Assembly (NCBI GenBank): GCA_900546695.1
Contig: URDX01000019.1
Coordinates: forward strand, 1-33,620
Direction of reading: 5' to 3'
DNA: 33,620 nucleotides
Origin: an uncultured Eubacteriales bacterium
Lineage (GTDB): Bacteria > Bacillota > Clostridia > Oscillospirales > CAG-272
The translations under genes and the position numbers were made by a program. The notes beneath the pieces are model-generated. The model ran no database searches. It saw only the letters and a program-made list of their open reading frames with translations, and had not been told where the DNA came from. Of the stretch, positions 7,201-15,879 are shown in pieces (positions within the stretch are counted from its first letter, which is position 1; the number at the start of each line of letters is the position of its first letter).

Positions 7201-9132
7201 TCAGGCGTCCATGGTTATCTCGTAGAGCTCGAGCAGGCGGGTTTCGAGTGATTCGCGTTCCGCGTAGAGCTCGCCGAGTGCGGTATAATCGGCGGGGTCG
7301 AGCTGTGCTTCGAGGGATTCGAGCTCGGCGAGGCGCTGTTCTACCCGCTCGCACTCCTCCTTTGCGCGGCGGAGTCGGCTTTCGACGCGGCGCTGCTCCT
7401 GAGAGGCGCGCTTTGCCTCGAGATACTGCTGCTTTGCTTCGCTCGGCTGTGCGGGCTGCGATGCTTCGGCTTCGGTGCGCTGTTCGGCGGCGGCTGCCGC
7501 GACGTACTCCTCATAGCTGCCGCGGTGGTCGTAGATACCGCTTGTGCGGATACTGCCGTCGGAGGCTGCGCCGCGCAGCGGAGGTGCGGGCGGCATATCG
7601 AACGAGAGCACGCGGGTAGCGAGCCGCGATATGAAATATCGGTCATGCGAGACGGCGATAATAGTGCCGTCGAACTCGGCGAGCGCATCCTCGAGCGCTT
7701 CGCGCGAGATGATGTCGAGGTGGTTGGTCGGCTCGTCGAGGATGAGCAGATTCATCTCGGAGAGCATCAGCTTAGTAAGGGTCAGGCGGGCGCGCTCGCC
7801 GCCGCTGAGCACTCCGACCCGCTTACCGACGTCGTCTCCCGTAAAGAGAAAGCGAGCGAGCGCGCCGCGGACCTCGTTCTGCGTCAGCGAGGGATAGGCA
7901 TCCCATATTTCGTCGAGCACGGTCTTGTCGTCGGACAGGTGCTGATTTTCCTGATCGTAGTAGCCGACGGTGACGTTGTATCCGAGCTCGACCCGTCCGC
8001 TGTCGGGGCGCAGCCGCTCGGCGATCATGCGCAGGAGGGTGGATTTTCCGCAGCCGTTGTGACCGTAGATGAACACGTGCTCGCGCTTTTCGATAAGAAA
8101 CGAAAGGTGCTCAAAGAGCGTTTTATCGCCGTAGCGCTTGCAGAGATCGCGTGCGAGCACGACCTCGTTCCCGCTCTCCCCGCTCTCATGAAAGCTCATG
8201 CGTGATGCGGCGGGCAGGTCGCTCGGACGCTCGATGCGCTCGAGCTTTGCAAGCTGCTTTTCGCGGCTCTCCGCGGCGATGATGTTGCGCTCGCGGTTCC
8301 ATCTGCGCTGCTGCGCGATGTACGCCTCTATGCGCGCGATCTCCTTCTGCTGATTCTCATAATGACGGCGCTGTATCTCGCGGTCGGTGCTTTTTTTCTC
8401 GGTATATGCGGTGTAGCCGCCCGAATAATAGTGCCCCTTGCCGTACTCTATTTCATAGATGCCCGTGCAGACGCGGTCGAGAAAATAGCGGTCGTGCGAG
8501 ACGGTGATGACCGTCTTTTTCCGCGACGTAAGGTACTCCTCGAGCCAGAACATCGTGGCGGTATCGAGGTGATTGGTCGGCTCGTCGAGCAGCATGATGT
8601 CGGGCTCCTCGAGCAGCAGTCGGACGAGCGCGAGACGGGTCTTTTGTCCGCCGCTGAGCGCGGCGCAGCGCACCTGCATCATGCTGTCGTCAAAGCCGAA
8701 GCGCAGCAGCAAGGAGCGGCAGCGGCTGCGATATGTGCGCCCTCCGCCGTCGTCGAAACGCCTAAGCGCAGCAGCGTATCTGTCCGCCGCCTCGGTGTCT
8801 CCCGCCTCGGTCTGAGCGCGCAGCTCCTCGAGCCGCTCCTCGTCGGCTGTGAGCGCGGAAAATACCGAGAGCACCTCCTCATAAACGGTGCGCTCGGGGT
8901 CGAGCGTCGGATGCTGAGAGAGAACGCCGAGCGTGTGGTCGCGGGCGATGTAAACGCTGCCGCTGTCGGGGGTGTACTCGCCCGTGATTATGCGCAAAAG
9001 GCTCGTTTTGCCCGCGCCGTTTACGCCGACGATGCCGAGCCGCCCGCCCTCGCCGAGCGAGAAGCCGACTCCGTCGAGCACCGTGTCTCCGCCGAAGGAG
9101 AGCGATATATTTTCACATCCTATTGCTATCAT
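7201..9132 (-). CDS. ABC-F family ATPase
   Basis: The 643-residue protein has two ATP-binding cassettes and no membrane segments, the layout of ABC-F proteins acting on ribosomes (translation factors or antibiotic protection). The first cassette has Walker A GVNGAGKT (36-43), signature LSGGQ (159-163) and Walker B with DEPTNHLD (183-190). A charged inter-domain linker (about 245-310) matches the P-site tRNA interaction motif. The second cassette has GHNGCGKS (357-364), LSGGE (442-446) and a second DEPTNHLD (466-473). A coiled-coil C-terminal extension (about 540-643) resembles Uup and YdiF-type members. The start at 9132 has AAGGAAA about 9 nt upstream; the ORF extends 20 codons further without a better site. 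It lies 75 nt downstream of the CoaE fusion gene on the same strand, probably one transcript. It is not clearly a resistance type. Confidence 0.88.
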   Translation of the reverse strand: MIAIGCENISLSFGGDTVLDGVGFSLGEGGRLGIVGVNGAGKTSLLRIITGEYTPDSGSVYIARDHTLGVLSQHPTLDPERTVYEEVLSVFSALTADEERLEELRAQTEAGDTEAADRYAAALRRFDDGGGRTYRSRCRSLLLRFGFDDSMMQVRCAALSGGQKTRLALVRLLLEEPDIMLLDEPTNHLDTATMFWLEEYLTSRKKTVITVSHDRYFLDRVCTGIYEIEYGKGHYYSGGYTAYTEKKSTDREIQRRHYENQQKEIARIEAYIAQQRRWNRERNIIAAESREKQLAKLERIERPSDLPAASRMSFHESGESGNEVVLARDLCKRYGDKTLFEHLSFLIEKREHVFIYGHNGCGKSTLLRMIAERLRPDSGRVELGYNVTVGYYDQENQHLSDDKTVLDEIWDAYPSLTQNEVRGALARFLFTGDDVGKRVGVLSGGERARLTLTKLMLSEMNLLILDEPTNHLDIISREALEDALAEFDGTIIAVSHDRYFISRLATRVLSFDMPPAPPLRGAASDGSIRTSGIYDHRGSYEEYVAAAAAEQRTEAEASQPAQPSEAKQQYLEAKRASQEQRRVESRLRRAKEECERVEQRLAELESLEAQLDPADYTALGELYAERESLETRLLELYEITMDA

Positions 9133-9207
9133 GTCATGATTTCCTTGTTTTTTCGGTGTAGTAATGCGGCGCACCGCCGTGCTGCCGTTCATGCTGCCCT
9201 GCTGCCT

Positions 9208-10623
9208 TTATTGCTCGGCTCCGCTGTGCAGCTGCTCCGCCTGACGCGCCCATGCGGCGGTATATTTTTCGGCGCTTTTGCGTACCTTGACGACGTATTC
9301 CGCCGTCTCGGTTATCGGGATGTTTACGAGCTTGCCGTCCTTCGTTATGTCGGGGTCGTCAAGCCAGCCGTGAACGCGTGAGCGCCCTGCGTTATATGCG
9401 GCGCAGACGGTGTCCCAATCGCCGAACTCCTCATAGAGCAGCGAGAGAAAGTATGTACCGTATCTGATGTTTATCTCGGGCTCGTACAGCCGATCGACGT
9501 CCATATCCTCGCCCGCCTTTGTGAGCAGCCACCAGAAGGTCTCGCGGGTTATCTGCATCAGTCCGATTGCGCCCGCGCCCGACACGGCATCGGCACGGAA
9601 GGAGCTCTCGGTCTCGATGACCGCGCAGATTATCTCGGGCGGAACGCCGTATTCACCCGAATATTTGTCTATCAGCTCCGCGTAGAGTATGGGGTGGGTA
9701 ACGTTGTCGATGAGCTCGGGCGAGCGGACCGCGAGGTTTATTATTGCTGTCAGCGCAAGCACGATGAGCACCGCTGCTATTGCGATTCTTGCGGGCGTGC
9801 GGCGCGGCAGCGGATAGCGCGCGAGCACACCGTGCCGCTCGGGCTCTGCGGGTCGATCGTCGCCTTTCCGTGCGCTGCCGTCGTGACTGCCGTGAGTGCT
9901 GCCGCCTGCTTGATTATTGCCGCAGTTGCCGTTGTGCCCACTGTCGCAAGCGCCGCCGCTGTCTTGACTGTCGGTGTTCGGCGTCCTCATGCCCTGCGTT
10001 CCGTTATTCGCCGATGAGCCGTCGGGCGCTGCACCGCAGCCGCCGAGCAGAGCGTCTACCGCCCCGCTGAGCTCGGCACCTCTGCCGTTTTCTATCACCG
10101 TATCGCAGTGCGCGCGGAAGAATGCATCGTCATGCTGCGCATCTATCCTTGCCGCAGCGCGCTCCGCGCTTATGCCGTCGCGGCGCATTATGCGGTCGAT
10201 GCGCGTCTGTCGGTCCGCCGTGACAAAAACGACCCTGTCGCAGCGTCCGTCGAGCCCGCTCTCAATGAGCAGCGGCGCGTCGATAACGGCGCAGCGCTCC
10301 CCTCTTGCCTCGCATTCGCGCAGCCATGCGTCGGCTGCGGCACAGACATAGCGGTGGGTTATGCCGTTCAGCAGTCGGCGCTTTTCCTCCGCGCCCTCAG
10401 CGAACACTATCGCCCCGAGCTCACGGCGGCGCAGCGAGCCGTCGGGCGCTATCACCCCGTCGCCGAAAGTCTGCGCTATCTCATGCACGCACGGCGAATT
10501 CGGTGCGGCTATGCGGGCATATTCCCTGTCGGCGTCGAATATCGGGATGCCGCGCTCGCCGATAAGACGGCAGACCTCGCTTTTTCCCGCGCCGCTGCCT
10601 CCGGTTATACCGATTATCTGCAT
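9208..10623 (-). CDS. coaE: CoaE - lytic transglycosylase fusion
   Basis: A single 471-residue reading frame joins two proteins. Residues 1-195 are dephospho-CoA kinase, the last step of CoA synthesis: P-loop GGSGAGKS (8-15), FDAD (29-32) and DAPLLIESGL (115-124). Residues 196-270 are a Ser/Gly/Asn/Asp-rich linker. Residues 279-299 form one transmembrane helix. Residues 310-460 are a transglycosylase SLT domain with the ES motif (catalytic Glu339), GLMQI (354-358) and AYNAG (409-413). The predicted topology puts the kinase in the cytoplasm and the wall-cutting domain outside. In many clostridia coaE and an SLT gene are separate neighbours; here no stop intervenes. GGAGG lies 7 nt before the ATG at 10623. 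An internal ATG at 9990 (codon 212) could make the SLT part separately, but its ribosome binding site is weak. An assembly frameshift joining two genes is possible. Confidence 0.85.
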   Translation of the reverse strand: MQIIGITGGSGAGKSEVCRLIGERGIPIFDADREYARIAAPNSPCVHEIAQTFGDGVIAPDGSLRRRELGAIVFAEGAEEKRRLLNGITHRYVCAAADAWLRECEARGERCAVIDAPLLIESGLDGRCDRVVFVTADRQTRIDRIMRRDGISAERAAARIDAQHDDAFFRAHCDTVIENGRGAELSGAVDALLGGCGAAPDGSSANNGTQGMRTPNTDSQDSGGACDSGHNGNCGNNQAGGSTHGSHDGSARKGDDRPAEPERHGVLARYPLPRRTPARIAIAAVLIVLALTAIINLAVRSPELIDNVTHPILYAELIDKYSGEYGVPPEIICAVIETESSFRADAVSGAGAIGLMQITRETFWWLLTKAGEDMDVDRLYEPEINIRYGTYFLSLLYEEFGDWDTVCAAYNAGRSRVHGWLDDPDITKDGKLVNIPITETAEYVVKVRKSAEKYTAAWARQAEQLHSGAEQ

Positions 10624-10655
10624 ATATGCCCTCCGCATTTCAATATTTTCCCCAT

Positions 10656-10684
10656 ATTATAACGCATTTTTCTCCGTAATACAA
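10656..10684 (-). promoter_or_regulatory. Promoter of coaE-SLT gene
   Basis: On the minus strand, TTGTAT (10684-10679) and TATAAT (10661-10656) are separated by 17 nt, about 33 nt before the start codon. It is divergent from the promoter at 10757. Confidence 0.75.
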
Positions 10685-10756
10685 GACGGCGGGGGTAAAC
10701 ATTTATCTGCGTGAACCAAAAAACGAAAAAAATGCATAAAATATGACAAAATATAC

Positions 10757-10785
10757 TTGAATTCTTGATGATTATTTGGTATACT
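10757..10785 (+). promoter_or_regulatory. Promoter of PASTA pseudokinase gene
   Basis: TTGAAT (10757-10762) and TATACT (10780-10785) are separated by 17 nt, in an AT-rich stretch about 72 nt before the chosen start codon. Confidence 0.75.
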
Positions 10786-10857
10786 ATGTTTTAACATGTA
10801 CAGTGGGATAATTATATTATGCAAAAGACTGCCGATATACGGAAGGGGATAAATGAG

Positions 10858-13800
10858 ATGGAAGTTTTTTCTCGGGGCACGGACATCCCGCGTTGTCCGA
10901 TAGAAGGCTGGGAGACGGCGGAACTGCTGTCCCGCAGCAGTTGGCAGCAGCTGTGGACTGCCCGCAGGGTCGGCTCAGCCGATGTGACGGGCATGCTCCG
11001 CGTTATCAGCATACCCGCATTCTCAGGTGAGGCGGAGGCACTGCGCGACGGCGGCTTTTCCGACGAGCGGATAGAGCGCCATATCGCCGACTGTGCGGAG
11101 CGCTGTCTGCGCGATGCCGAGGCACTTATGGCATCGGGATCGCACCGCATGCCCGAGCTTGCGGCGGTAAAGCTGCGCCGCGGCGGAGACGGCGACTACC
11201 GTCTCTGGATACTGAGCAAGTATTACCCGACCTTTACCCGCTATTATGAGGGCAAGCGCATCTCGCGCGGAACGCTGCTCTCGCTCTTCTGCGACCTGTG
11301 CGACGCAGTTGGCGATTATGCCGCTCTCGGACTCGTGCACGGCGCGGTCCAGCTCGAGAACGTCTATGTCGACCGTGACGGCGGCTGCCTGCTCGGCAAT
11401 CCGCTGTTTAAGCCCACACTGTACAGCCGTATTCTCGACCCCGATGATACCCGTCTGCTCCGCTTTATCGCCCCTGAGATAGCGCGCGGCGAGGATTACG
11501 ATATCCGCAGCGACATCTGCTCGCTCGGACTTACGATGTATTTTAAATTCAACGGCAACCGTCTGCCCTTCGTTGAGTCGGGCAGAGACAAAGTAACGCG
11601 CGAGGAGGTCGACTCCGCTATAGTCCGCCGTCTCGACGGCGAGCAGCTTTCCCCGCCCGCGCGTGCGGATGCCGCACTTTCGGAGATAATTTTGCGCGCC
11701 TGCGCGCCTGATATAAGCGACCGCTATTCCACTCCCGCAGAGCTGAGGGAAGCGATAGTCGACTACGCCGAGAGCGCGGGAATAGAACTGACGTGTGACC
11801 GACTCTCGCCCGAGCTGCGCAGCGCCATCGACCCCGCCGAGCAGCATGCGGGCGGAGACGGGCAGGATAACGGCGATATGTCGTTTGCCGCCGTTATGGG
11901 TCTGGGCGCGACCGATGGGCGCGGTGCTGACTCTGCCGCGGGCGGCGATGCTGCGGGCGATGCCGACGGTATCGGTATGTCGGGCGGATATTTCGATGAG
12001 CACGGAAGCTTTGTGCTTGCCGCACCCGCAGCGGGCGATGCAGCCGATGCCGTGCATGCTGCGAACAGTGCAGCTGCCTTTTCCGTAAACGGCGGACACG
12101 GCTCCGATACGACCGGTGAAAACAGTACATATGCGGACGGAAACAAGATCGATGAAAACGGACGCAACGGAAGCGACGACGGACACTCCGACGGTGCGGA
12201 CGGCACAGAGAAGGATACATCCGACTCCGACGGTCCTGACGGCGAGCACGGCGATGCGGCGCAGTCGGGCGACTCCGAGGGTCGTGAGGGCACTGAGGGT
12301 CACGACGCTTCCGACGAACGTGATGATTCCGACGAACGCGATGACAGCGACGAACGCGGCGGCGAATATGACGAGAACGGCAAGCGCCGCGCGGTGCCGA
12401 TGCTGCCCGTTGTGCTTATCACGCTCGGCGTGATAGGTCTGCTTGTCGGTATTGTATACTGCATGCAGCGCTTTAATCTTTTCGGCGCGGGAGAGGTCGA
12501 AGCTCCCGAGACATCGGTGACCACCGCCGTGACGGCACCCGACACCACCGAGCTGCCCGCAGGCAGCGTCCGCATGCCCGATCTTACGGGCAAGACCCGC
12601 GAGGAGGCGGAGGCGGAGCTTGCGCGCGCAGGCTACAAGGGCGAGCCGATATACTTCGGCAGCTACAGCTATACCGCAGACGAGAATACGGTGCTCGAGC
12701 AGTTCCCCGCAAAGAATATCATCTTCAAGGCGGAGGATGCCGTCGAGCTGACCGTCAGTCTCGGCAGAGCGCCCGATACCATGCCCGATATTACAACGCT
12801 TACCGAAAAGGACGCGCTCAAGCGTCTCTCATCGCTCGGCTATAACGTCACCGTGCTCAGCGCATATTCGGATGTCGCTGCAGAGGGAACGGTCGATATG
12901 CAGAGCGTCGCGCCCGGAACGAAGGTCGAATCGGGCACCGATATGTTCATCGTAACGAGCCGCGGACCGAAGCCGACCGACTTTGTCGAAATAACGGGAA
13001 TGTCGCTCGGCACGGGCAATCTTACCATTGAGTCGGGAAGCACCGACACACTCACCGTCACATTCGGCCCCGAGAACGCGACCGAGCGCGGGGTATGGTG
13101 GCACAGCAACGACCCGTCAAAGGTCGAGGTTGACCAGAGCGGTAAGATTAAGGCGGTCGCCGAGAGCGGCAGGACCGTCATTACCGCAATGAGCGCGGAC
13201 GGCGTTCACAGCGCAAAGCGTACGGTGGTCATAAAGGCGGCGACAAAGGCGACCGAGACCTCCCGTGTTAACGCTCCCGCACGCGAGACCGACCCCGAGA
13301 CGACGGCGGTCCGCTGGAGCGACTGGAGCGAGACCGAGACCGCGGGCAGCGAATCCAAGACGCAGTACTCGAGCCGCACCAAGACAACACGTACGCAGAG
13401 CGGTTCGCCTATATCGGGGTGGGAGATAGACAGCTCCCGTACCGCTTTCGGCGCATGGGGCGATTGGAGCGCCTGGAGCGATATGCCGATATCCGGCGGC
13501 GACACTCTCGATGTCGAGACACGCACCGTCTATAAGACCCGCTCGCGCAGCGGTTGGGTCAAGGGCAGTGCGCCGAGCGGCGCGGGCGACGTTCGTACCC
13601 GTGAGGTGTATATGTACTGCGAGGTCATAGACGGCGAGCACGGCGAATGGATGGGACCTGTCACCGAGCTCCCCCCCGAAGCGGACGGAAAGACGTACGT
13701 CAGCTATACGATCACGCAGGTCAACTATGTCCCCGCGGGCGCGGAATGGAGCGATTGGAGCACCGCCGAGGCGGCCTCAGGCGATACGATGGACGTTATG

Positions 13801-13947
13801 ACGAATATACAGTATCGCTCGCGCAGCAGAAGCATTACGTATACCTGCTATACCTGGTCGGATTGGACCGAATGGAGCGATACCCCCGTCTCCGAAAATG
13901 AGAATACGGAAGTTAAGACGAGGACGCTCTATCGCCATAAAGTATAA
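10858..13947 (+). CDS. PASTA-domain pseudokinase with Trp-rich repeats
   Basis: The 1029-residue membrane protein has a cytoplasmic kinase-like domain (about 14-305) lacking the catalytic set. The HRDxKxxN loop reads HGAVQLEN (161-168), so the catalytic Asp is Ala163 and the loop Lys is Gln165. DFG is replaced by LGNP (179-182), the ATP-binding Lys position is probably Arg48, and no glycine loop is seen. APE (205-207) and the SDICSLG helix remain, so the fold is kept. An acidic Asp/Gly/Ser-rich linker (about 310-512) includes a repeated DERDDS unit. Then come a transmembrane helix (about 514-534), two PASTA domains (about 571-637 and 640-703), a BIG2-like Ig domain (about 709-794) and a C-terminal region with four WSDWS-type motifs (820, 867, 964, 1000). 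PASTA domains bind peptidoglycan or lipid II. AAGGGG lies 9 nt before the ATG at 10858; the in-frame ATG at 10819 has a poor site. It probably signals allosterically. Confidence 0.88.
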   Translation: MEVFSRGTDIPRCPIEGWETAELLSRSSWQQLWTARRVGSADVTGMLRVISIPAFSGEAEALRDGGFSDERIERHIADCAERCLRDAEALMASGSHRMPELAAVKLRRGGDGDYRLWILSKYYPTFTRYYEGKRISRGTLLSLFCDLCDAVGDYAALGLVHGAVQLENVYVDRDGGCLLGNPLFKPTLYSRILDPDDTRLLRFIAPEIARGEDYDIRSDICSLGLTMYFKFNGNRLPFVESGRDKVTREEVDSAIVRRLDGEQLSPPARADAALSEIILRACAPDISDRYSTPAELREAIVDYAESAGIELTCDRLSPELRSAIDPAEQHAGGDGQDNGDMSFAAVMGLGATDGRGADSAAGGDAAGDADGIGMSGGYFDEHGSFVLAAPAAGDAADAVHAANSAAAFSVNGGHGSDTTGENSTYADGNKIDENGRNGSDDGHSDGADGTEKDTSDSDGPDGEHGDAAQSGDSEGREGTEGHDASDERDDSDERDDSDERGGEYDENGKRRAVPMLPVVLITLGVIGLLVGIVYCMQRFNLFGAGEVEAPETSVTTAVTAPDTTELPAGSVRMPDLTGKTREEAEAELARAGYKGEPIYFGSYSYTADENTVLEQFPAKNIIFKAEDAVELTVSLGRAPDTMPDITTLTEKDALKRLSSLGYNVTVLSAYSDVAAEGTVDMQSVAPGTKVESGTDMFIVTSRGPKPTDFVEITGMSLGTGNLTIESGSTDTLTVTFGPENATERGVWWHSNDPSKVEVDQSGKIKAVAESGRTVITAMSADGVHSAKRTVVIKAATKATETSRVNAPARETDPETTAVRWSDWSETETAGSESKTQYSSRTKTTRTQSGSPISGWEIDSSRTAFGAWGDWSAWSDMPISGGDTLDVETRTVYKTRSRSGWVKGSAPSGAGDVRTREVYMYCEVIDGEHGEWMGPVTELPPEADGKTYVSYTITQVNYVPAGAEWSDWSTAEAASGDTMDVMTNIQYRSRSRSITYTCYTWSDWTEWSDTPVSENENTEVKTRTLYRHKV

Positions 13948-14003
13948 TCTCAACGATAAGGACACTAAGAAAATCCGAGTATTTCAGTCTATCCCCATAA
14001 ATC

Positions 14004-14046
14004 AAAGCGTGCTGCCGAAAAACTCGTTTTTCGGCAGCACGCTTTT
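14004..14046 (+). terminator. Long terminator hairpin
   Basis: A perfect 19-bp stem (14004-14022 with 14027-14045) closes on the loop CTCG. The outer arms are A-rich and T-rich, so it can work on both strands. It ends the pseudokinase transcript about 57 nt after its stop codon. Confidence 0.85.
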
Positions 14047-14091
14047 AGGTGTTTGCCGTACACGCACGGTCGGTGCGGACATATTTGCCGC

Positions 14092-14120
14092 TTGCATTGC
14101 GCCGCATGATGTGATATAAT
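14092..14120 (+). promoter_or_regulatory. Promoter of 14145 gene
   Basis: TTGCAT (14092-14097) and TATAAT (14115-14120) are separated by 17 nt, directly before the small gene and after the terminator at 14004. Confidence 0.75.
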
Positions 14121-14144
14121 GGCAAGACACAGGGGGACGATGCT

Positions 14145-14528
14145 ATGGGAAAGTTCAGCATTTTCGGAATGTTCCGAAAGAATAATGAAAAATCGCCGAT
14201 CTTCCGCCGCAATATGGCGGCGCGGCTGCACGGAATGTCGGTGCGCTATATTACCGAGCGGACGGGCGACGGCGTAAACGCCGACGGCAGCTATACCGAT
14301 GATTATGTTATCGGCAGGGGCGGCTCTATCGCGGTTATAGGCGGCGAGATAGTTGTTTATTCGAGCACGGAGACGGTCTTTCGTTCAAAGGTCGAGCTGA
14401 CCGATATGGGCGAGCTGATGTCGGGCGACGGGGTTATACTTGAGGGCGAGGACCTTGAGCACGGCGGGAAAAATCGGAAAATAATCGCGTATTTTACCTA
14501 TCATCTACGACAGCGCGGTGAAAAATAA
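14145..14528 (+). CDS. Hypothetical protein, 127 residues
   Basis: I do not recognise this family. The gene looks real: it has its own TTGCAT-17-TATAAT promoter, an AGGGGGACG ribosome binding site 5 nt before the ATG, and codon use like its neighbours. The first 30 residues are basic (FRKNNEKSPIFRRNMAARL). The rest is predicted mostly beta, with alternating hydrophobic segments (SIAVIGGEIVVYSS, TVFRSKVELTDMGELMSG). There is no signal peptide or membrane helix, so it is probably cytoplasmic. It stands as a single-gene unit between a terminator and the convergent GH172 gene. Confidence 0.65.
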   Translation: MGKFSIFGMFRKNNEKSPIFRRNMAARLHGMSVRYITERTGDGVNADGSYTDDYVIGRGGSIAVIGGEIVVYSSTETVFRSKVELTDMGELMSGDGVILEGEDLEHGGKNRKIIAYFTYHLRQRGEK

Positions 14529-14687
14529 ATCCGGATCGGCTAAAATCGTCCGGAACGAAAAAGCGAAAACAAGCAATTATAATTGATTTTCAGTATATTC
14601 AGCTTTGCGAATAAATGGGTCGGATTCCTTACGGATTCCTGCTTAAAGTTTAATGTTTTTGCTTTTTCTGCGCCCGATTTTGCCGCG

Positions 14688-14707
14688 CGACGTACAATTG
14701 TACGGCG
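14688..14707. promoter_or_regulatory. 20-nt dyad, operator-like
   Basis: A perfect 14-nt palindrome CGTACAATTGTACG (14691-14704) extends to 20 nt with one mismatched pair. It lies between the 3' ends of two convergent genes, which is unusual for an operator; it may be a protein-binding site or a chance dyad. Confidence 0.3.
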
Positions 14708-14753
14708 ACGTGACGATTTTCGACATTTTATCTCTCCCCTTTGCGGGTCGGCT

Positions 14754-14788
14754 AAAAAAGCGGTACTGCCGAAGCAGACCGCTTTTTT
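14754..14788. terminator. Bidirectional terminator
   Basis: AAAAAAGCGGT pairs with ACCGCTTTTTT (11 bp) around a 13-nt loop. It lies just downstream of the GH172 stop on the minus strand and can also serve the plus-strand gene at 14145. Confidence 0.8.
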
Positions 14789-14790
14789 GT

Positions 14791-15810
14791 TTAATATCTT
14801 GAAATTTCTTCGGGAGACGGCAACGGAACTGCAAGGGCGGACGGGGCTGACTGATACCAGTACGCAACGGACGAAAATTCATCGCCGCCGCTCGGCAGAT
14901 CCTGTATCGTTGCTCGCAAAGCCGTTGAAAAATATACGGGATCGGGTATGTGCCAGTGATACATCATAAATCTCGGCTGAGGGTTATATCTCGCTTTCTT
15001 TTCCTGTCCGGTGTGCCCGTAATAGAACATACCTTGATACAGTCCCGAAAACGGTTCATAACGGAAATTGCCGTTGTCGCAGCCCCAAGCATATGAGCCG
15101 CCGAAATAGTCTTCTGTGCCGGTGTAGTTGATGCTCGGGTATTTTTCTCCGTCGATAAATATTTTTGTTTCACCCTCTACCCAGCCGCTGCTGCTGTTTG
15201 AGCCGACCGACATCGAAACGCCCGCGAGCCACCCGCTGCCGTGTATTCCGTCGACTATCGTAAATTCCGTGCCCTTTAAGACAGGTATTGCCTGCCTGTA
15301 AGCGGCGTGGAAATAAGCAGCATTGTCCGGCAGCTCGGTCCTGCACATTATTACCTGATAATATGTGACCTCGCCCTCATCACTGCGGTTTTCGAGAGTT
15401 ATTCTGCAATGCCTGCGGAACGGCATCTGCCAGCAGCAATTCATTCCGCGGCACGGTGCAACGAGTACCGTAGCCGAATTGAGCGTAGGAAATTTTCCGT
15501 TATCATCACAATACAGATTATATCCGAATCCGAAAAAAGAGCAAAGCGGACATTCAACGGACGGCTGCTCCATGTTATCCCAGTATATTCTGAGAATAAA
15601 ATTCCATCCCGTGTATCCTCCGAACCACATGGACTGTATAATTCCGGGTCCTTCGGAGTCAAGAAGGGTAATCGTTTCGCCGGGCTGCACGATTATGTTC
15701 GGATTTATTTTTTCCATCGCTGTTCCGCGGCTGCCCCCGCTCGGTGCGCCGTTTATGTTTTCGGGGGAAAACATAAACGTCTGAGCCCTTTTTATTGTCG
15801 GTATATCCAT
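14791..15810 (-). CDS. GH172 (DUF2961) glycoside hydrolase
   Basis: The 339-residue protein matches the DUF2961/GH172 family, whose characterised members act on alpha-D-fructofuranosides (difructose dianhydride I) or D-arabinofuranose polymers. Segments seen are GGSRGTAMEKINPNI (about 25-39), WFGGYTGWNF (62-71), WVEGETKIFIDGE (210-222) and TGTEDYFGGSYAW (230-242). Glu212 and Glu233 are 21 residues apart, the spacing I recall for the nucleophile and acid/base pair of the Bifidobacterium enzyme, so both are probably present. There is no signal peptide, so the substrate is likely imported oligosaccharide. AGGAGG lies 8 nt upstream and a consensus promoter precedes it. Base composition is visibly more AT-rich than its neighbours, which may indicate acquisition. 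No transporter or regulator adjoins it. Confidence 0.85.
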   Translation of the reverse strand: MDIPTIKRAQTFMFSPENINGAPSGGSRGTAMEKINPNIIVQPGETITLLDSEGPGIIQSMWFGGYTGWNFILRIYWDNMEQPSVECPLCSFFGFGYNLYCDDNGKFPTLNSATVLVAPCRGMNCCWQMPFRRHCRITLENRSDEGEVTYYQVIMCRTELPDNAAYFHAAYRQAIPVLKGTEFTIVDGIHGSGWLAGVSMSVGSNSSSGWVEGETKIFIDGEKYPSINYTGTEDYFGGSYAWGCDNGNFRYEPFSGLYQGMFYYGHTGQEKKARYNPQPRFMMYHWHIPDPVYFSTALRATIQDLPSGGDEFSSVAYWYQSAPSALAVPLPSPEEISRY

Positions 15811-15879
15811 AGTATAATTCCTCCTTCGCCGTATTTACAGGCGATAAAAAAATCACAAGGTTTGGTGACCGTTTTCTAC

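Noticed and set aside
11023..12303. Long minus-strand open frame of 426 codons
   Set aside because: It lies opposite the pseudokinase gene, whose domains are clear, and has no family features of its own.
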